Made by a program: the position numbers and the translations under genes. A DNA stretch of 64,000 bases from Polaromonas sp. (GTDB lineage Bacteria > Pseudomonadota > Gammaproteobacteria > Burkholderiales > Burkholderiaceae_C): contig NZ_JAQSDL010000092.1 of assembly GCF_029945895.1 (NCBI RefSeq), forward strand, positions 1 to 64,000, in the 5' to 3' direction. Below the pieces are notes generated by a model. It was not told the origin of the DNA and did not search any database. It worked only from the letters and a program-made list of their open reading frames with translations. Shown here piece after piece: positions 26,175 through 35,405 of the stretch; the first letter of the stretch is position 1; each line of letters opens with the position of its first letter.

Positions 26175-28901
26175 TCAAGCGGCGACAGCCGGGCTGTCAA
26201 CCACCACCGCGCCAAGGGTAAAGTAAAAGGTTGCGCCCAGCCCTTCGGCCGCCTCGGCCCATACCCGCCCCCCATGCCGCTCAATGACGCGCTTGACGGT
26301 GGCCAGCCCGATGCCGGTGCCTGCGTAGTCGGTGGAGGAATGCAGCCGCTGGAAGGTGCCAAACAACTTGTCGGCGTAAGCCATGTCGAAGCCGGCGCCA
26401 TTGTCCCTGACGAAATAGACGGCCTCGCCGTCCGCACCCGTTTTGCACCCCACGTCGATACGCGCCAGCGGCTGCAGGGAGGTGAACTTCCACGCATTGC
26501 CCACCAGGTTCTGGATCACCACGGAGAGCAGGAGCGGGTCGCCAAGCACCAACAGGTTCTCCTGAACGTGGATCTCCACCACGCGCTCCGGCTCCCGCTC
26601 GCGGCACGCCTGAACCACCTGCAGGGCAATTTTTGCCAGATCCACGGGTCCCGCACGCAGCGGGTCCCGCGACAGCTTGGCGAGCGACAGCAAGCCCTCG
26701 ATCAGCTCGCCCATCTGGCGGGTGCCGGCGCGGATACGGCTGAGGTAATGTTTTCCCTGAGCCCCGACTTTTTCCGACGCCATGCGTTCTATCAGCTGGC
26801 TGAAGCCGTCAATGGTGTTGAGCGGTGAACGCAGGTCGTGCGACACGGAATACGAAAACGCTTCCAGCTCGCGATTCAGGGCTTCGAGTTGCGAGGTGCG
26901 CTTCCGTACCCGCTCCTCCAGGTCGGCATTGAGGCGCAGGATGCTTTCTTGGGCCTGCTTTCGCTCGGTGATGTCCTGGGTCGAGCCGTGCAGGCGGATG
27001 ACCCTGCCGCTGTCATCACGCACCACTTCGCCAATGACCCTGACCCAGACGCGGCGTCCGCCAGCAGAGGTGATCTCCAGCTCTTCATCGAAGGGCGCCC
27101 CAGTGTCAATACACGCCTGGACCACCGCCTCTATTCTCCCGCGCCACTCCGGCGATCCGTAAAACTCCAGCGCCTGCTTCAGGGAGGGTCGGGTGCCGGG
27201 CGGCACCTCATGGATTTTGCAGACTTCGTCGGACCAGACCACATGATTCCCAGGCAGATCCAGCATCCAGCCGCCAATCCGCGCGGTGCGCCCGGCAATC
27301 CTGAGCAGGGCCTCGCTCTGGCGCAGCTTGTCCTGGATCGCCCGGCGGTCCGTGATGTCTTCAGTCACCGAAATGATGTGCGTGGCCTCGCCCGACAACG
27401 ACCGCACCATGGACACCGTCGAATGAACCCATACGGCCGAGCCATCCTTTTTCAAATACCTTTTTTCGTCCGAAAAGCTCTCCAGCTCGCCGGCCAGCAT
27501 CCGGTCCCTCTGCGCGGCATAACGCGTCCGGTCATCGGGGTGGGTCAGCTCGCGCGTATCCATCGCCTGCAATTCGGCCTCGGAGTAGCCCACGATGGCG
27601 TAGTAGGCGGGGTTGGCCATCAGGAAGCGTCCGTCCGGCGTGTTCATCACGATGCCTGAAGCCGCGGTGCCAAACATCAGCTGAACCATGTCCTGGCTCA
27701 CCTTGAGCTGCTGCTGCGCTTCGGTACGCCGCAACACCTCGGTTTGAAGCTGCCGGGTGCGCTCACGAACACTTCGGCGCATCTGCAAATTCCACAGAAG
27801 CACCAGTGTCAGCAGAGTGCCAATACCAAACACCGCGCCGGCCAGCCATCGCACCAGGTCTGGATGCAGGCCCGTCTTCGGCTCGAACATCAGTCCCGCC
27901 AGCGAGTAGTCCGCCTTGACCATGCCCAGGCTCGCCAACGTCCGCGCAATCGCGTCCAGCCGGCCGGGGTTCAGGTGCCCGATCTCCACCAGATCGGGCA
28001 GCACCAGAGGCCGCATCTGCATCGCTTCCTCCAGCAGGGTCTCGCGGGTCAGGCCCCGTTGCCGGACACCTGTCATTCCTGCGATCAGATCGGCCATTTC
28101 CGGCTCGTGGGCGAAGGCGTATTCCCAACCCTTTCGGGTAGCGCGCAGGAAGGCGGCCGTGCGTTCGGGCGCTTTCTCTGCCTGGGCCTCCGTCGTGAAG
28201 AGAATGTCGCCATAAAAATCGACACCATAGTCCAGGCTGCGCATGGTCGCGGGCACCACACCGCGAGCGCGAAGCAAGGCGGGCTCCACCGTCGAATAGG
28301 CTGACATGGCGTCTACCCTGCCCTCGATCAGGTCCTCAAGCTTCCAGGACTGCGGGAGGATGTTGACACGCTGGGGGTCGATGCCTTCGCGCTTGAGCAC
28401 GGCGCGCAGCTGGATGCTGCCCTGAGCGTCGGAGAGCATTACCTTGGCGCCGACCAGGTCACTGGGGGAGCGAATCCGGCGGTCCGCCCGACTCAAGATG
28501 ACGTAGGGCGAGTGCTGGAATATCGCCGCCAGCGCCACCAGTGGCTGCCCGTTGATGCGGTTGATCAACATATCTGAATCGCCAATGCCGTATTGCGCGT
28601 CGCCCTTGAGAACCGTGGCAATCACCGGCCGGTCGGCACCGCCCTCGCGAATGGTGACGTCCAGCCCTTCATCACGGTAAAAGCCCTTGGCCAGGGCAGC
28701 GTAATAACCGGCAAACTGGAACTGGTGCAGCCATTTGAGCTGCAGGGTGACGCGTTCGGGGGCTTTGGTGTCGGCTGCGGCATGCACCGGGGTGGTGCAC
28801 AGAAACCAGAGCGTGGAGAATGCGAGTGCAACCAGCACTGCAGTTGCAGGACGCTTCACCGGAGTCACCACGGACTGAGGTGAGCGTGTCAGGAGATACA
28901 T
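26175..28901 (-). CDS. Hybrid periplasmic-binding (NMT1/THI5-like) PAS sensor histidine kinase
   Basis: A 908-residue membrane sensor. After a signal/anchor (about 17-42), residues 50-310 are an NMT1/THI5-like substrate-binding domain (LQLKWLHQFQFAGYYAALAKGFY...IREGG), the family that binds thiamine precursors or small aromatic and sulfonate ligands. A membrane helix (about 346-368) leads to two PAS domains (about 400-650). HisKA has the phospho-acceptor His in SVSHDLRSPLNTI (residue 688). The ATPase domain has NLVGNAWKFT and DNGAGFD...GTGIGLATV. Two-component targets are not adjacent: no response regulator is next to it, so its partner is elsewhere. The 3' end lies 36 bp from the tRNA-Gly gene on the opposite strand. 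Confidence 0.9.
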   Translation of the reverse strand: MYLLTRSPQSVVTPVKRPATAVLVALAFSTLWFLCTTPVHAAADTKAPERVTLQLKWLHQFQFAGYYAALAKGFYRDEGLDVTIREGGADRPVIATVLKGDAQYGIGDSDMLINRINGQPLVALAAIFQHSPYVILSRADRRIRSPSDLVGAKVMLSDAQGSIQLRAVLKREGIDPQRVNILPQSWKLEDLIEGRVDAMSAYSTVEPALLRARGVVPATMRSLDYGVDFYGDILFTTEAQAEKAPERTAAFLRATRKGWEYAFAHEPEMADLIAGMTGVRQRGLTRETLLEEAMQMRPLVLPDLVEIGHLNPGRLDAIARTLASLGMVKADYSLAGLMFEPKTGLHPDLVRWLAGAVFGIGTLLTLVLLWNLQMRRSVRERTRQLQTEVLRRTEAQQQLKVSQDMVQLMFGTAASGIVMNTPDGRFLMANPAYYAIVGYSEAELQAMDTRELTHPDDRTRYAAQRDRMLAGELESFSDEKRYLKKDGSAVWVHSTVSMVRSLSGEATHIISVTEDITDRRAIQDKLRQSEALLRIAGRTARIGGWMLDLPGNHVVWSDEVCKIHEVPPGTRPSLKQALEFYGSPEWRGRIEAVVQACIDTGAPFDEELEITSAGGRRVWVRVIGEVVRDDSGRVIRLHGSTQDITERKQAQESILRLNADLEERVRKRTSQLEALNRELEAFSYSVSHDLRSPLNTIDGFSQLIERMASEKVGAQGKHYLSRIRAGTRQMGELIEGLLSLAKLSRDPLRAGPVDLAKIALQVVQACREREPERVVEIHVQENLLVLGDPLLLSVVIQNLVGNAWKFTSLQPLARIDVGCKTGADGEAVYFVRDNGAGFDMAYADKLFGTFQRLHSSTDYAGTGIGLATVKRVIERHGGRVWAEAAEGLGATFYFTLGAVVVDSPAVAA

Positions 28902-29048
28902 CGTGAATTAAGTCTAGCACGCAACTTTCTTGTACCGCGAGTTTCATCCTCGGCTCGACAGCTCAACACAAAAACCAGCGGCTAAAAGCCCAAGCTGCAA
29001 TCCTGCTTATCCGAAAAACAGCGGACTAAAAAAATGCTTCTGACACGG

Positions 29049-29074
29049 AAAAAGCCGGGCAAACGCCCGGCTTT
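29049..29074 (-). terminator. Intrinsic terminator after the last prepilin gene
   Basis: A perfect stem AAAGCCGGGC / GCCCGGCTTT with a 4-nt loop is followed by a T-run on the reverse strand. It lies 18 bp after the prepilin stop and should end the long pilus operon. Confidence 0.85.
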
Positions 29075-29091
29075 GCAAGGTCAGAAAGAAA

Positions 29092-29733
29092 TCAAAGTTG
29101 TTTGCAGAGAAAGTACCCAGTCGTCGCTTCAAGATAAGCACCTGCTGCGGGGGCAACAGCCGCCGCTGGCGCGACTGTTGAAGATCGCACAATCCCGGTG
29201 TTGTTCACGCCATCGTCGATGAGACGGTCAAGAGCGCCTGCGAATTTTCCGGTCAGATTGTTGAGGCAAACGACATTGCCACTCAGGCCCCACAGAGTAT
29301 TCCCGAGTGCCATGTTGCCGCCAGCAGCGTGCGCAGGCCGGGCTGCTGCACCCGCATCGGCTGGATTACCACCGATAAACCCCGCATACCGCAATGCACG
29401 AAACGCATTGACGTTCTCACCAGCCGCCACACCAAATGGATCTACAGAAGCTGCACCAATCAACCCATTGTTGTTGCCGGCGCCCACATTTGCGGCCCAG
29501 CCGTACAAGGCAATGGTGCTACCCGTTTCGTCGGCAGGCAGCGACCGGTAGCGATCCCGGTAGGACAAAATACTGGCACTAACAGCATCCATGTCTTTTG
29601 CGATGTTTTTTATCTTGCTGTTCTCGATCAACTCCTGACCTTTGAGCACGCCAGCCAGCAGCAAGCCCACAATCACGAGCACTATCGCGATTTCAACCAG
29701 TGTGAAACCGCCCTGTTTTTTCAATGTTTTCAT
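29092..29733 (-). CDS. Type IV prepilin-like protein
   Basis: A 213-residue type IV pilin-like protein. The short leader MKTLKKQGG ends in Gly-9, followed by FTLVEIAIVLVIVGLLL with the conserved Glu at +5, so prepilin peptidase should cleave after Gly-9. The mature part continues with a helix (GQELIENSKIKNIAKDMDAV) and YRDRYRSLPADE, a pattern common in betaproteobacterial pilins. Two Cys residues (VVCLNN and FLCKQL at the end) could form the pilin disulfide loop. ATG 29733 has GGAG upstream. It is the last gene of the MSHA-like operon; an AT-rich 76-bp gap before it may contain its own promoter, as expected of a major pilin. Confidence 0.85.
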   Translation of the reverse strand: MKTLKKQGGFTLVEIAIVLVIVGLLLAGVLKGQELIENSKIKNIAKDMDAVSASILSYRDRYRSLPADETGSTIALYGWAANVGAGNNNGLIGAASVDPFGVAAGENVNAFRALRYAGFIGGNPADAGAAARPAHAAGGNMALGNTLWGLSGNVVCLNNLTGKFAGALDRLIDDGVNNTGIVRSSTVAPAAAVAPAAGAYLEATTGYFLCKQL

Positions 29734-29809
29734 TGATGACTCCAAAATAATTACGCGACGCGGGATGCATCGGTAATTAAATGTATCTTTTGTTTTCGGA
29801 TTTGAGGAG

Positions 29810-30970
29810 TCAGGAATTTTTACATGGGAGCCGCAGCGTCACGCGCAGGCCTTTGCCCAGCCGTTCTGCGGAAAGCTCGCCCCCTGCAAGCTGGGCCTGC
29901 TTGCGGGCCTGGTACATCCCCAGACCCCGGTTGACAGCGCCGGAACTGGCCCAGGGCTCAAACAGTTTGTCCAACGCAATTTCCAGCGGCAGATGTGGCG
30001 TTTCGAAATGCACAGCGATGTGGGACTCTTCGTCCACAACAACAACCCGACAATGCGCCGCTACCTGGCGCTGACGCGAGAGATTGGAGACATTGCCCAG
30101 CACATTGTCGAGCACCGTGGCGAGCGCAGCACCGTCCCATTGCAGCCACGCGCCCCCCTCCAGTTCAATGGCGACCTGATGCAGCAGACCGGCCTGGCGA
30201 ACGTGTTCGTCCAGGTCCAGCATGTCTGGTTCGTGTTCTTCCAGGGGGGCCAACGGCGCCGAAAGGGAAGCCTGCCAGGTGGGATTCAGCAGGGCTTGGG
30301 CCATGCGCTCTGCCCGATTGGCGGCCAAGGGTGCATTGCTGCGAAGGCGCCGCGCACGCGCCATCAGGGTCTGGTCGTCTTCTGCCCCCGCAAAGTCCTC
30401 CGCCACCAGTTGCACCCATTGGGCCAAGTTGCGCATATCGTGCTGCAAGAAAACGCCTACCCGCGCACGCTGGCTGACCGCTGCCACCAGCGCCAGTTGG
30501 CGGGCCGCCAGGGCGCCTTGCAGCATGGCAAACAGGACCCCGGCCGCCTGCAAGGCAAACAAGTGGCGTTCACCGCGCAAGCCCTTCAGGCCAATGCGAA
30601 AGTCCAATGAGATATCGTCAAACTGAAAACTCTGACAAAGGACGCGGTCATCAAAACGCCGCTCGCCTCGTGCACCGGGCACGGCCGCACCGTGCACAAT
30701 CGCCGGAATGGGCGGTCCCATGCGGGTGAATACCGGCGAGCCATACCAGCTCCCCCGCCAGTCCATGCTGACCAGGCCCAACTGCGCAAGCGTGTGCTGA
30801 TGCCGCACCAGCGTGCCCAGCAAGTCATCATGCAAGGCCTCGCGCAAGGCCAGCAGCTCGTCCATGCGCTGGCGATGCAGTCGGCTCAGATGGCGCAGCC
30901 AGATCATCGTGAACCCCACGCTCAAGCCCGCCACTACCAGGGCTACGGCCGCGTCGTACAAGTCGTTCAC
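29810..30970 (-). CDS. Divergent sensor histidine kinase (PrsK-like core) in the pilus operon
   Basis: A 386-residue protein with one N-terminal membrane helix (AAVALVVAGLSVGFTMIWL) and a long region without recognisable sensor domain. The kinase core is unusual: the likely phospho-acceptor is in LQHDMRNLAQWVQLV, similar to the HDxxN type of the PrsK kinases, and the ATP-binding part has TVLDNVLGNVSNLSR and a Gly-rich GLGMYQARKQAQLAGGEL. The canonical DxGxG box is degenerate. Its start overlaps the stop of the response regulator gene (ATGA), so the two form a pair. Its position inside the pilus operon suggests control of pilin or pilus gene expression. Catalytic ability is uncertain. Confidence 0.75.
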   Translation of the reverse strand: MNDLYDAAVALVVAGLSVGFTMIWLRHLSRLHRQRMDELLALREALHDDLLGTLVRHQHTLAQLGLVSMDWRGSWYGSPVFTRMGPPIPAIVHGAAVPGARGERRFDDRVLCQSFQFDDISLDFRIGLKGLRGERHLFALQAAGVLFAMLQGALAARQLALVAAVSQRARVGVFLQHDMRNLAQWVQLVAEDFAGAEDDQTLMARARRLRSNAPLAANRAERMAQALLNPTWQASLSAPLAPLEEHEPDMLDLDEHVRQAGLLHQVAIELEGGAWLQWDGAALATVLDNVLGNVSNLSRQRQVAAHCRVVVVDEESHIAVHFETPHLPLEIALDKLFEPWASSGAVNRGLGMYQARKQAQLAGGELSAERLGKGLRVTLRLPCKNS

Positions 30971-31584
30971 GACGGCGCTCTTTCAATGCCGAACTTCTTC
31001 ATGAAGTAATAAAGGTGCTCGCGGGTCAGCCCAAGCTTACGAGACGCTTGTGCCACATTGAACTGGGTATCGGCCAAAACGGACCGCACAAGCTTTTCCT
31101 GCGCAGCTTCGCCGAACTCCCTGACACCTTCCCCCATCGGTGCGGTCAGCGTCATGCGCGCCTGTCCGTCAGTGTTCAGTTGTTTTTCAGCCTGCAGAAA
31201 CAGCACGGCACGGGCCAAGGCTTCTTTCACACGTTGTATGCTGGCCGGCTTGTTGAGAAAATCGAAGGCACCCAGGCCAATGGCCGTCAGCGCCACCGCG
31301 GGTTCATCCTGGCCCGTCAACACGATCACCTTGAGCGAAGGCCGCTCCAGGATGAGCAGCCTTAGCAACTCCAGACCTTCTGTCGGGTCGTTCGGGTGAG
31401 GTGGAAGGCCCAGGTCGAGCACGGCAAGGTCAAAGGGTGCATGCGCCTGCCGGGCGATCACAAGAGCTTCAGCCGCTGCCCCACCCGAAAGCACTTCGTA
31501 ACCGATGTCTTGGAGTGAGCCACACCACCAATCGCGCAGGGAAGGGTCATCTTCGACAAAGAGAACGGTGGAGCGACCTTCCAT
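30967..31584 (-). CDS. Response regulator with Fis-type HTH (PrsR-like, no AAA+ domain)
   Basis: A 205-residue regulator. The receiver domain has the acidic pocket EDD near residue 11, phospho-acceptor Asp57 in VLDLGLP, Thr in IVLTGQ and Lys in FLNKPAS. A C-terminal Fis-type helix-turn-helix follows (FNVAQASRKLGLTREHLYYFMKKFGI). It lacks the sigma-54 AAA+ module that separates these domains in NtrC-type or PrsR proteins, so it should bind DNA without activating sigma-54 polymerase directly. It is coupled by ATGA overlap to the histidine kinase and lies 65 bp after the upstream prepilin gene. Likely target: the pilus operon or the terminal pilin gene. Confidence 0.88.
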   Translation of the reverse strand: MEGRSTVLFVEDDPSLRDWWCGSLQDIGYEVLSGGAAAEALVIARQAHAPFDLAVLDLGLPPHPNDPTEGLELLRLLILERPSLKVIVLTGQDEPAVALTAIGLGAFDFLNKPASIQRVKEALARAVLFLQAEKQLNTDGQARMTLTAPMGEGVREFGEAAQEKLVRSVLADTQFNVAQASRKLGLTREHLYYFMKKFGIERAPS

Positions 31585-31649
31585 GATTACAAGGTTATGT
31601 CGTGAAATGAGTCAAGGAGCAGTCACTAAGCAGATCTACCCTTTGGCCA

Positions 31650-32603
31650 CTAGGGCAAAACGCCATTGCCCTGCATTCTCTGTATAAGCTGCTCTACCGT
31701 CAGCCAGACCACCACATCATCGAAGTATGTGTTGACAGGAGTCGTTGCCTCGTTACGTGGATGCGACACCAGAATCCTGTCGTTATTAACATTTGCCGCT
31801 TCGTCCACACTCAGGGCAGGTGGTGCAGCGTTGAGGTTTGCTGCGTATGAATAAACAGCGAATGCGGGGTTCGCCAGTTGTCGTCCACCAGCACAATTGG
31901 CGGCCCCAATTGAATCACAGACGCGGACATCGCTGACTGGTGCGACAACCGGGTTGTAATACCTGTTCCGGATGCCGTCAGCATGGGTAAACGGATAACA
32001 AGTGGATGCATTTGCCCCGCAGGTTGCCGGCGTGATGGCCAAGGTAATGGAGCCATTGTTTGTGGTGGTGTTTACTGTCGAGGGCACGATATAGCGCAGT
32101 GGACGCGCCCAAGCATCAATGACTAGTCCATTCGCACCCTGCCCCGCCATTCCCAGCGTCGCAGCCGGCACAAACCCTGTATTTGGGTTTGCTGTCACAA
32201 AACACCGCCCACGTTCCGCGCCGCCTCCAGCCGTAGTCGTCACAAAAACTTCTGCCCCACAGCCCCCTGCTGGATTCGGATTTGTACAGAAACTTTCTCT
32301 TCCAACACTCGTTGCCGTAGCCGGACAAGGAAGGCGCCGGTTAACCATGGCGAAAGCGACAATGGCGTCGCTCGCATCCTGTAATTGGCGTTGCGTGTCT
32401 GAAAACTTCTTGTTTATCAATTGAGGTCCAAGCGCAGCCATTCCCGCCCCGAGGGCGAGCCCCGCAATCACCAGGACCAGAGCTATTTCAATCAAACTGA
32501 AACCGAACTGGCGGATTTTTAACGAAAGGCCCCGGCGCTTACCCACCCTGGCGATGTGAGATTTTCCAGGACACTGGATCACTGTTTTAGATTGATTGCT
32601 CAT
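31650..32603 (-). CDS. Prepilin-like protein with a long leader
   Basis: A 317-residue protein with the type IV pilin signature after an unusually long, basic leader: Gly-34, then FSLIEIALVLVIAGLALGAGMAALG with Glu at +5. Leaders are normally 6-25 residues. The mature protein is large, with several Cys residues (LPCPATAT, FCTNPN, GGCGAEV, CGANASTCYPF) and an acidic/Asn-rich C-terminal region (NNDRILVSHPR, YFDDVVVWLTVEQL). Its place after mshK and its size suggest a minor pilin that starts or tips the fibre, like MshO/MshP-class proteins. The ATG has AGGAA eight bases before it and lies 21 bp after the mshK stop. Confidence 0.82.
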   Translation of the reverse strand: MSNQSKTVIQCPGKSHIARVGKRRGLSLKIRQFGFSLIEIALVLVIAGLALGAGMAALGPQLINKKFSDTQRQLQDASDAIVAFAMVNRRLPCPATATSVGRESFCTNPNPAGGCGAEVFVTTTAGGGAERGRCFVTANPNTGFVPAATLGMAGQGANGLVIDAWARPLRYIVPSTVNTTTNNGSITLAITPATCGANASTCYPFTHADGIRNRYYNPVVAPVSDVRVCDSIGAANCAGGRQLANPAFAVYSYAANLNAAPPALSVDEAANVNNDRILVSHPRNEATTPVNTYFDDVVVWLTVEQLIQRMQGNGVLP

Positions 32604-32624
32604 ATAGTTCCTAAGGTTTTGCCA

Positions 32625-33188
32625 TCACCGCGCGCCCGCCTTCGGCGGAATAATCCGGATAGCCCCCGGCGGCAACAAATCCACCGCCTGCCCTGACGGC
32701 ACATCAATCACCTGACCCGGCCTGGCTTTGAGTTGCATGTCCTGGCCCGCAAGCTGCAGCACACCCGCCTGCCCCGCCAGAGAGCGCAAGGGATTGACGG
32801 CGGCGCGGCCATACAAGGGCTGATCATTGACCCACACCGTGCTGCGGTTGCCCGAACGGACCACCACGCCGCTGACGACCAGGGCGTCCGGCAAGCCCGG
32901 GGCCGCCTCACCCGACGTTTCTTTTGGAAGCACCTGCACCCCCCCGTCGGGATTGCCGACAGCGTTGCGTGCCGATTCAAGATTTCGGCGCTGAGCCGGC
33001 GAAAGAATCAGCGCCCCAAGCTCGCGGGACAAGGGGGCAACGCCAGGAACGGTCAGCGCCGGCCCTGCCGTCTGCGCCATGGCTATACAGGCAGTCAACG
33101 CTGTCAAGCCGAGTGCCACAACCCGGCCCCCGAACCGCGGAGCCATGACAACCGTCGGGAAGAATTTCATCACAGGCTTCACCTTCAT
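32625..33188 (-). CDS. mshK: MshK-like pilus biogenesis protein
   Basis: A 187-residue protein with an N-terminal signal or membrane segment (VVALGLTALTACIAMAQTAG) and a C-terminal part with GLPDALVVSGVVVRSGNRSTVWVNDQPLY and QAVDLLPPGAIRIIPP, resembling the MshK/PilP-type periplasmic proteins that connect the inner-membrane platform with the secretin. Identity is mainly by position (after mshI and mshJ) and by the WVNDQPLYG-type motif. The start overlaps the mshJ stop (ATGA). A Cys in ALTACIA might be lipidated, but the lipobox is poor. Confidence 0.7.
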   Translation of the reverse strand: MKVKPVMKFFPTVVMAPRFGGRVVALGLTALTACIAMAQTAGPALTVPGVAPLSRELGALILSPAQRRNLESARNAVGNPDGGVQVLPKETSGEAAPGLPDALVVSGVVVRSGNRSTVWVNDQPLYGRAAVNPLRSLAGQAGVLQLAGQDMQLKARPGQVIDVPSGQAVDLLPPGAIRIIPPKAGAR

Positions 33189-33817
33189 GGCGCTTTGGGC
33201 GCTGCGCCTTCAACCACCACGTACAGCCAGGACAATTCACAATGTACATCGATCGCTGGAACCGAGCGGTCGGCACTGGCGAAAGTTTTCTGATCGTAAA
33301 TACAGCTGTCGGTCGTGAAATAACCCGCGTTGCCGCCCTGCAGGCGTGCCAGCAGGTTCAGCCACTCTTCCTCATGGACACCACTGACACTGAGTTTCAT
33401 GGGGACACGCACCATGTGGGCCACGGTTTCACCGGTCTTGTCGTCGCTCAGGGGTTTGAGCTTCTCCTGGGCGCCCAGCTCCCATACCAGGGTGCTTTTT
33501 CGCAGGTCACGGGCTGCAGCTTCCAGTGCTTCCAGCATGGCCAGCCTGTCGGGCGTGTGGGCAAAATATGACTGCTTGAGCTTGCCAAACATTTGAAGGT
33601 TTTCCTCCAGCCTGGCCCGGTCGGACTGGGTGTTCTCGAGCGACTGGTTGGCTGCGTTCAGCGCCACCTGCGCCCTGCCTTGCTCCAGCGCAATGTCCCG
33701 GGCCAGCCAGCTTGCGCCGCCAGCCAAGGCTGCAGCCACTGTGCACATGATGGCGCCGAGCACCAGCGGCCGGGCGGCCATGCGCCAGACGCTGCGCGTT
33801 TTCTGAAGGTCCGTCAT
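33185..33817 (-). CDS. mshJ: MshJ-like (PilO-type) inner-membrane pilus protein
   Basis: A 210-residue protein with a short cytoplasmic N-terminus, one membrane helix (LVLGAIMCTVAAALAGGASWLA), a coiled-coil stretch (about 50-100, AANQSLENTQSDRARLEENL) and a small periplasmic domain with LSVSGVHEEEWLNLLARLQ. This is the layout of PilO/GspM-like proteins, called MshJ in MSHA systems. ATG 33817 overlaps the mshI stop (ATGA); the much longer open frame upstream to 34114 is a reading of mshI in another frame. It probably pairs with MshI at the inner membrane. Confidence 0.78.
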   Translation of the reverse strand: MTDLQKTRSVWRMAARPLVLGAIMCTVAAALAGGASWLARDIALEQGRAQVALNAANQSLENTQSDRARLEENLQMFGKLKQSYFAHTPDRLAMLEALEAAARDLRKSTLVWELGAQEKLKPLSDDKTGETVAHMVRVPMKLSVSGVHEEEWLNLLARLQGGNAGYFTTDSCIYDQKTFASADRSVPAIDVHCELSWLYVVVEGAAPKAP

Positions 33818-35403
33818 GGCGCGACTTTCTCCAGACACAGGTCCATCGTGCGTGCACCCACCTCGCCGAGTGTGCCGCCCTGGACCTGCACCGGGTCCAG
33901 CGTCACTGTGGACTTGAGCAGAATCGCCGACCAGCCCGCTGTATTCAAACCGGCAAGCAAGCCGTCTTGCAGCTGCAGCGCCTGCCGCTGTGTCAATGTC
34001 AGGGGCAGCGCCGCGGTGAAGCTCAACAGGGCGAGGGCTGGTTTGGCAGGTTCTGCAGCAGGTGCGGCGGCCGCGGCGGCGGCGGCCGCGGCGGCATCCA
34101 CCACCTTGGGGCAACCAAATGGCTCGGCCGCGGCGGGAGGTGCGCCGGCGGCTTGCACCTGCAGACGCGGCAGCGACCAGCTGACTTTTTGTACCTCCAC
34201 CCCGGGCGCAGCTTTCAGCGCACCGGCCAGATGCTGCAAACCAGCAAACTGGTCGGGCTGTGCCGCAATGGTCTGCTGCCAGGCCTGCACCGACGCCACC
34301 GCAAGGCCTGCCTGACTCAGGTCACCCTTGGCGCGCAGGACTTCCTGGCTGGCCTGCTGGTTGATCACCGCTGCGCGCGCCACTTGCTCCTGCGCCAGGT
34401 TGCGCTTGCCCCAGGACAACCACAACAAGTCCGCCGACCACAAAACGGCCAGGGCCAGAACCGCCATGCCGCCGTACTTTGCACTGGCCCCTATCTGGGC
34501 CGCACGCCATTGCGTGCGTGACTCGTCCGGCAAAAACTGCAGCTGCGCAGAGGCAGTCTTGAGCCGCGGCAGCAGCCGGGCATACGCGTCGGACACGCCT
34601 TCAATGAATTGCACGTCCAGCGCAGGGTCAGTGGCAGCTTCTGCGAGTGCCTGCGCGTCATCAAACGGCAACCACATCTGCGTGGCTACGGGTTGATCGG
34701 CGCTGCTCAGCCATTCCTGAGAAATCAGGTACTGGACAGTTCTGCGCGCCTCGGCCAGCACAAAGGCCGCTGACAAACTGCCTTCACCCACACTCAGCGC
34801 CAGCCGCGAAAACAGCGGAGTCTTGCCGCGCACCAGCACCTGCCGCAGCCCGGCAGGCGTGGCCACCAGGGCCAGCGTGGGCCTGAGGCTGGCCGGCTCC
34901 GGGGGGGCCGGTGGGCCCTGCACCAGCGGATCGGTGCGCGGCCGGCGGGGTAACTTTTGCCTGACCTCCAGCGCAATCAGGGCCGACAACGGCCACAAGC
35001 CCTTGACGCGAATGTGTTGCGCCGTAAGGGCAACCAGCCATTGGGCGATGCGCTCGCTTTGCCCCATGCCGATCAGGCTGACACGGGTCGGCGGTCGCCA
35101 CGAGCCAGAAGGAACCAGCACGGCGGCGCGGTAGGGGTTGTCGCGCAACTGCTGCAACAACCGGCGTTGCAGCAGTTGCTGCCGCGTGCCAGCCAGCCAG
35201 ATGGGCGGCAGGACATTGCGGATGTAGGCCTCGTCCATGATGTCGCTGACCAGCGAGCAGTTGCCGCGCGCCGGCATGTGGGCGGCGACCCAGGCGACCG
35301 GGTCAACATCCACACCCGCTGCCGCCACAGGTTCGGCACGGGCCCCGCTCAGGCGGTACAGATGCACCGACTGCTGCGCAATGACGAGGGCGAATTCCCG
35401 CAT
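33814..35403 (-). CDS. mshI: MshI-like (PilM/PilN-type) pilus assembly protein
   Basis: A 529-residue protein that combines an N-terminal cytoplasmic ASKHA-like part (REFALVIAQQSVHLYRLSG) with a membrane helix around residues 310-330 (YGGMAVLALAVLWSADLLWL) and a periplasmic PilN-like region rich in Ala. This is the size and layout of MshI, which merges the PilM and PilN roles. An Ala/Pro-rich insert lies near 440-465. It starts two bases after the mshG stop and overlaps mshJ by four bases, so translation is tightly coupled. Individual active-site motifs of the actin-like fold are weak here. Confidence 0.78.
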   Translation of the reverse strand: MREFALVIAQQSVHLYRLSGARAEPVAAAGVDVDPVAWVAAHMPARGNCSLVSDIMDEAYIRNVLPPIWLAGTRQQLLQRRLLQQLRDNPYRAAVLVPSGSWRPPTRVSLIGMGQSERIAQWLVALTAQHIRVKGLWPLSALIALEVRQKLPRRPRTDPLVQGPPAPPEPASLRPTLALVATPAGLRQVLVRGKTPLFSRLALSVGEGSLSAAFVLAEARRTVQYLISQEWLSSADQPVATQMWLPFDDAQALAEAATDPALDVQFIEGVSDAYARLLPRLKTASAQLQFLPDESRTQWRAAQIGASAKYGGMAVLALAVLWSADLLWLSWGKRNLAQEQVARAAVINQQASQEVLRAKGDLSQAGLAVASVQAWQQTIAAQPDQFAGLQHLAGALKAAPGVEVQKVSWSLPRLQVQAAGAPPAAAEPFGCPKVVDAAAAAAAAAAAPAAEPAKPALALLSFTAALPLTLTQRQALQLQDGLLAGLNTAGWSAILLKSTVTLDPVQVQGGTLGEVGARTMDLCLEKVAP

Positions 35404-35405
35404 GG

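Noticed and set aside
29049..29074. Terminator acting on the sensor kinase gene at 26175-28901
   Set aside because: That gene reads away from this site; the T-run is on the reverse strand after the prepilin gene.
33817..34114. N-terminal extension of mshJ by about 99 codons
   Set aside because: It overlaps the end of mshI in another frame and is Arg/Gly-rich; the ATGA start at 33817 is normal for this operon.
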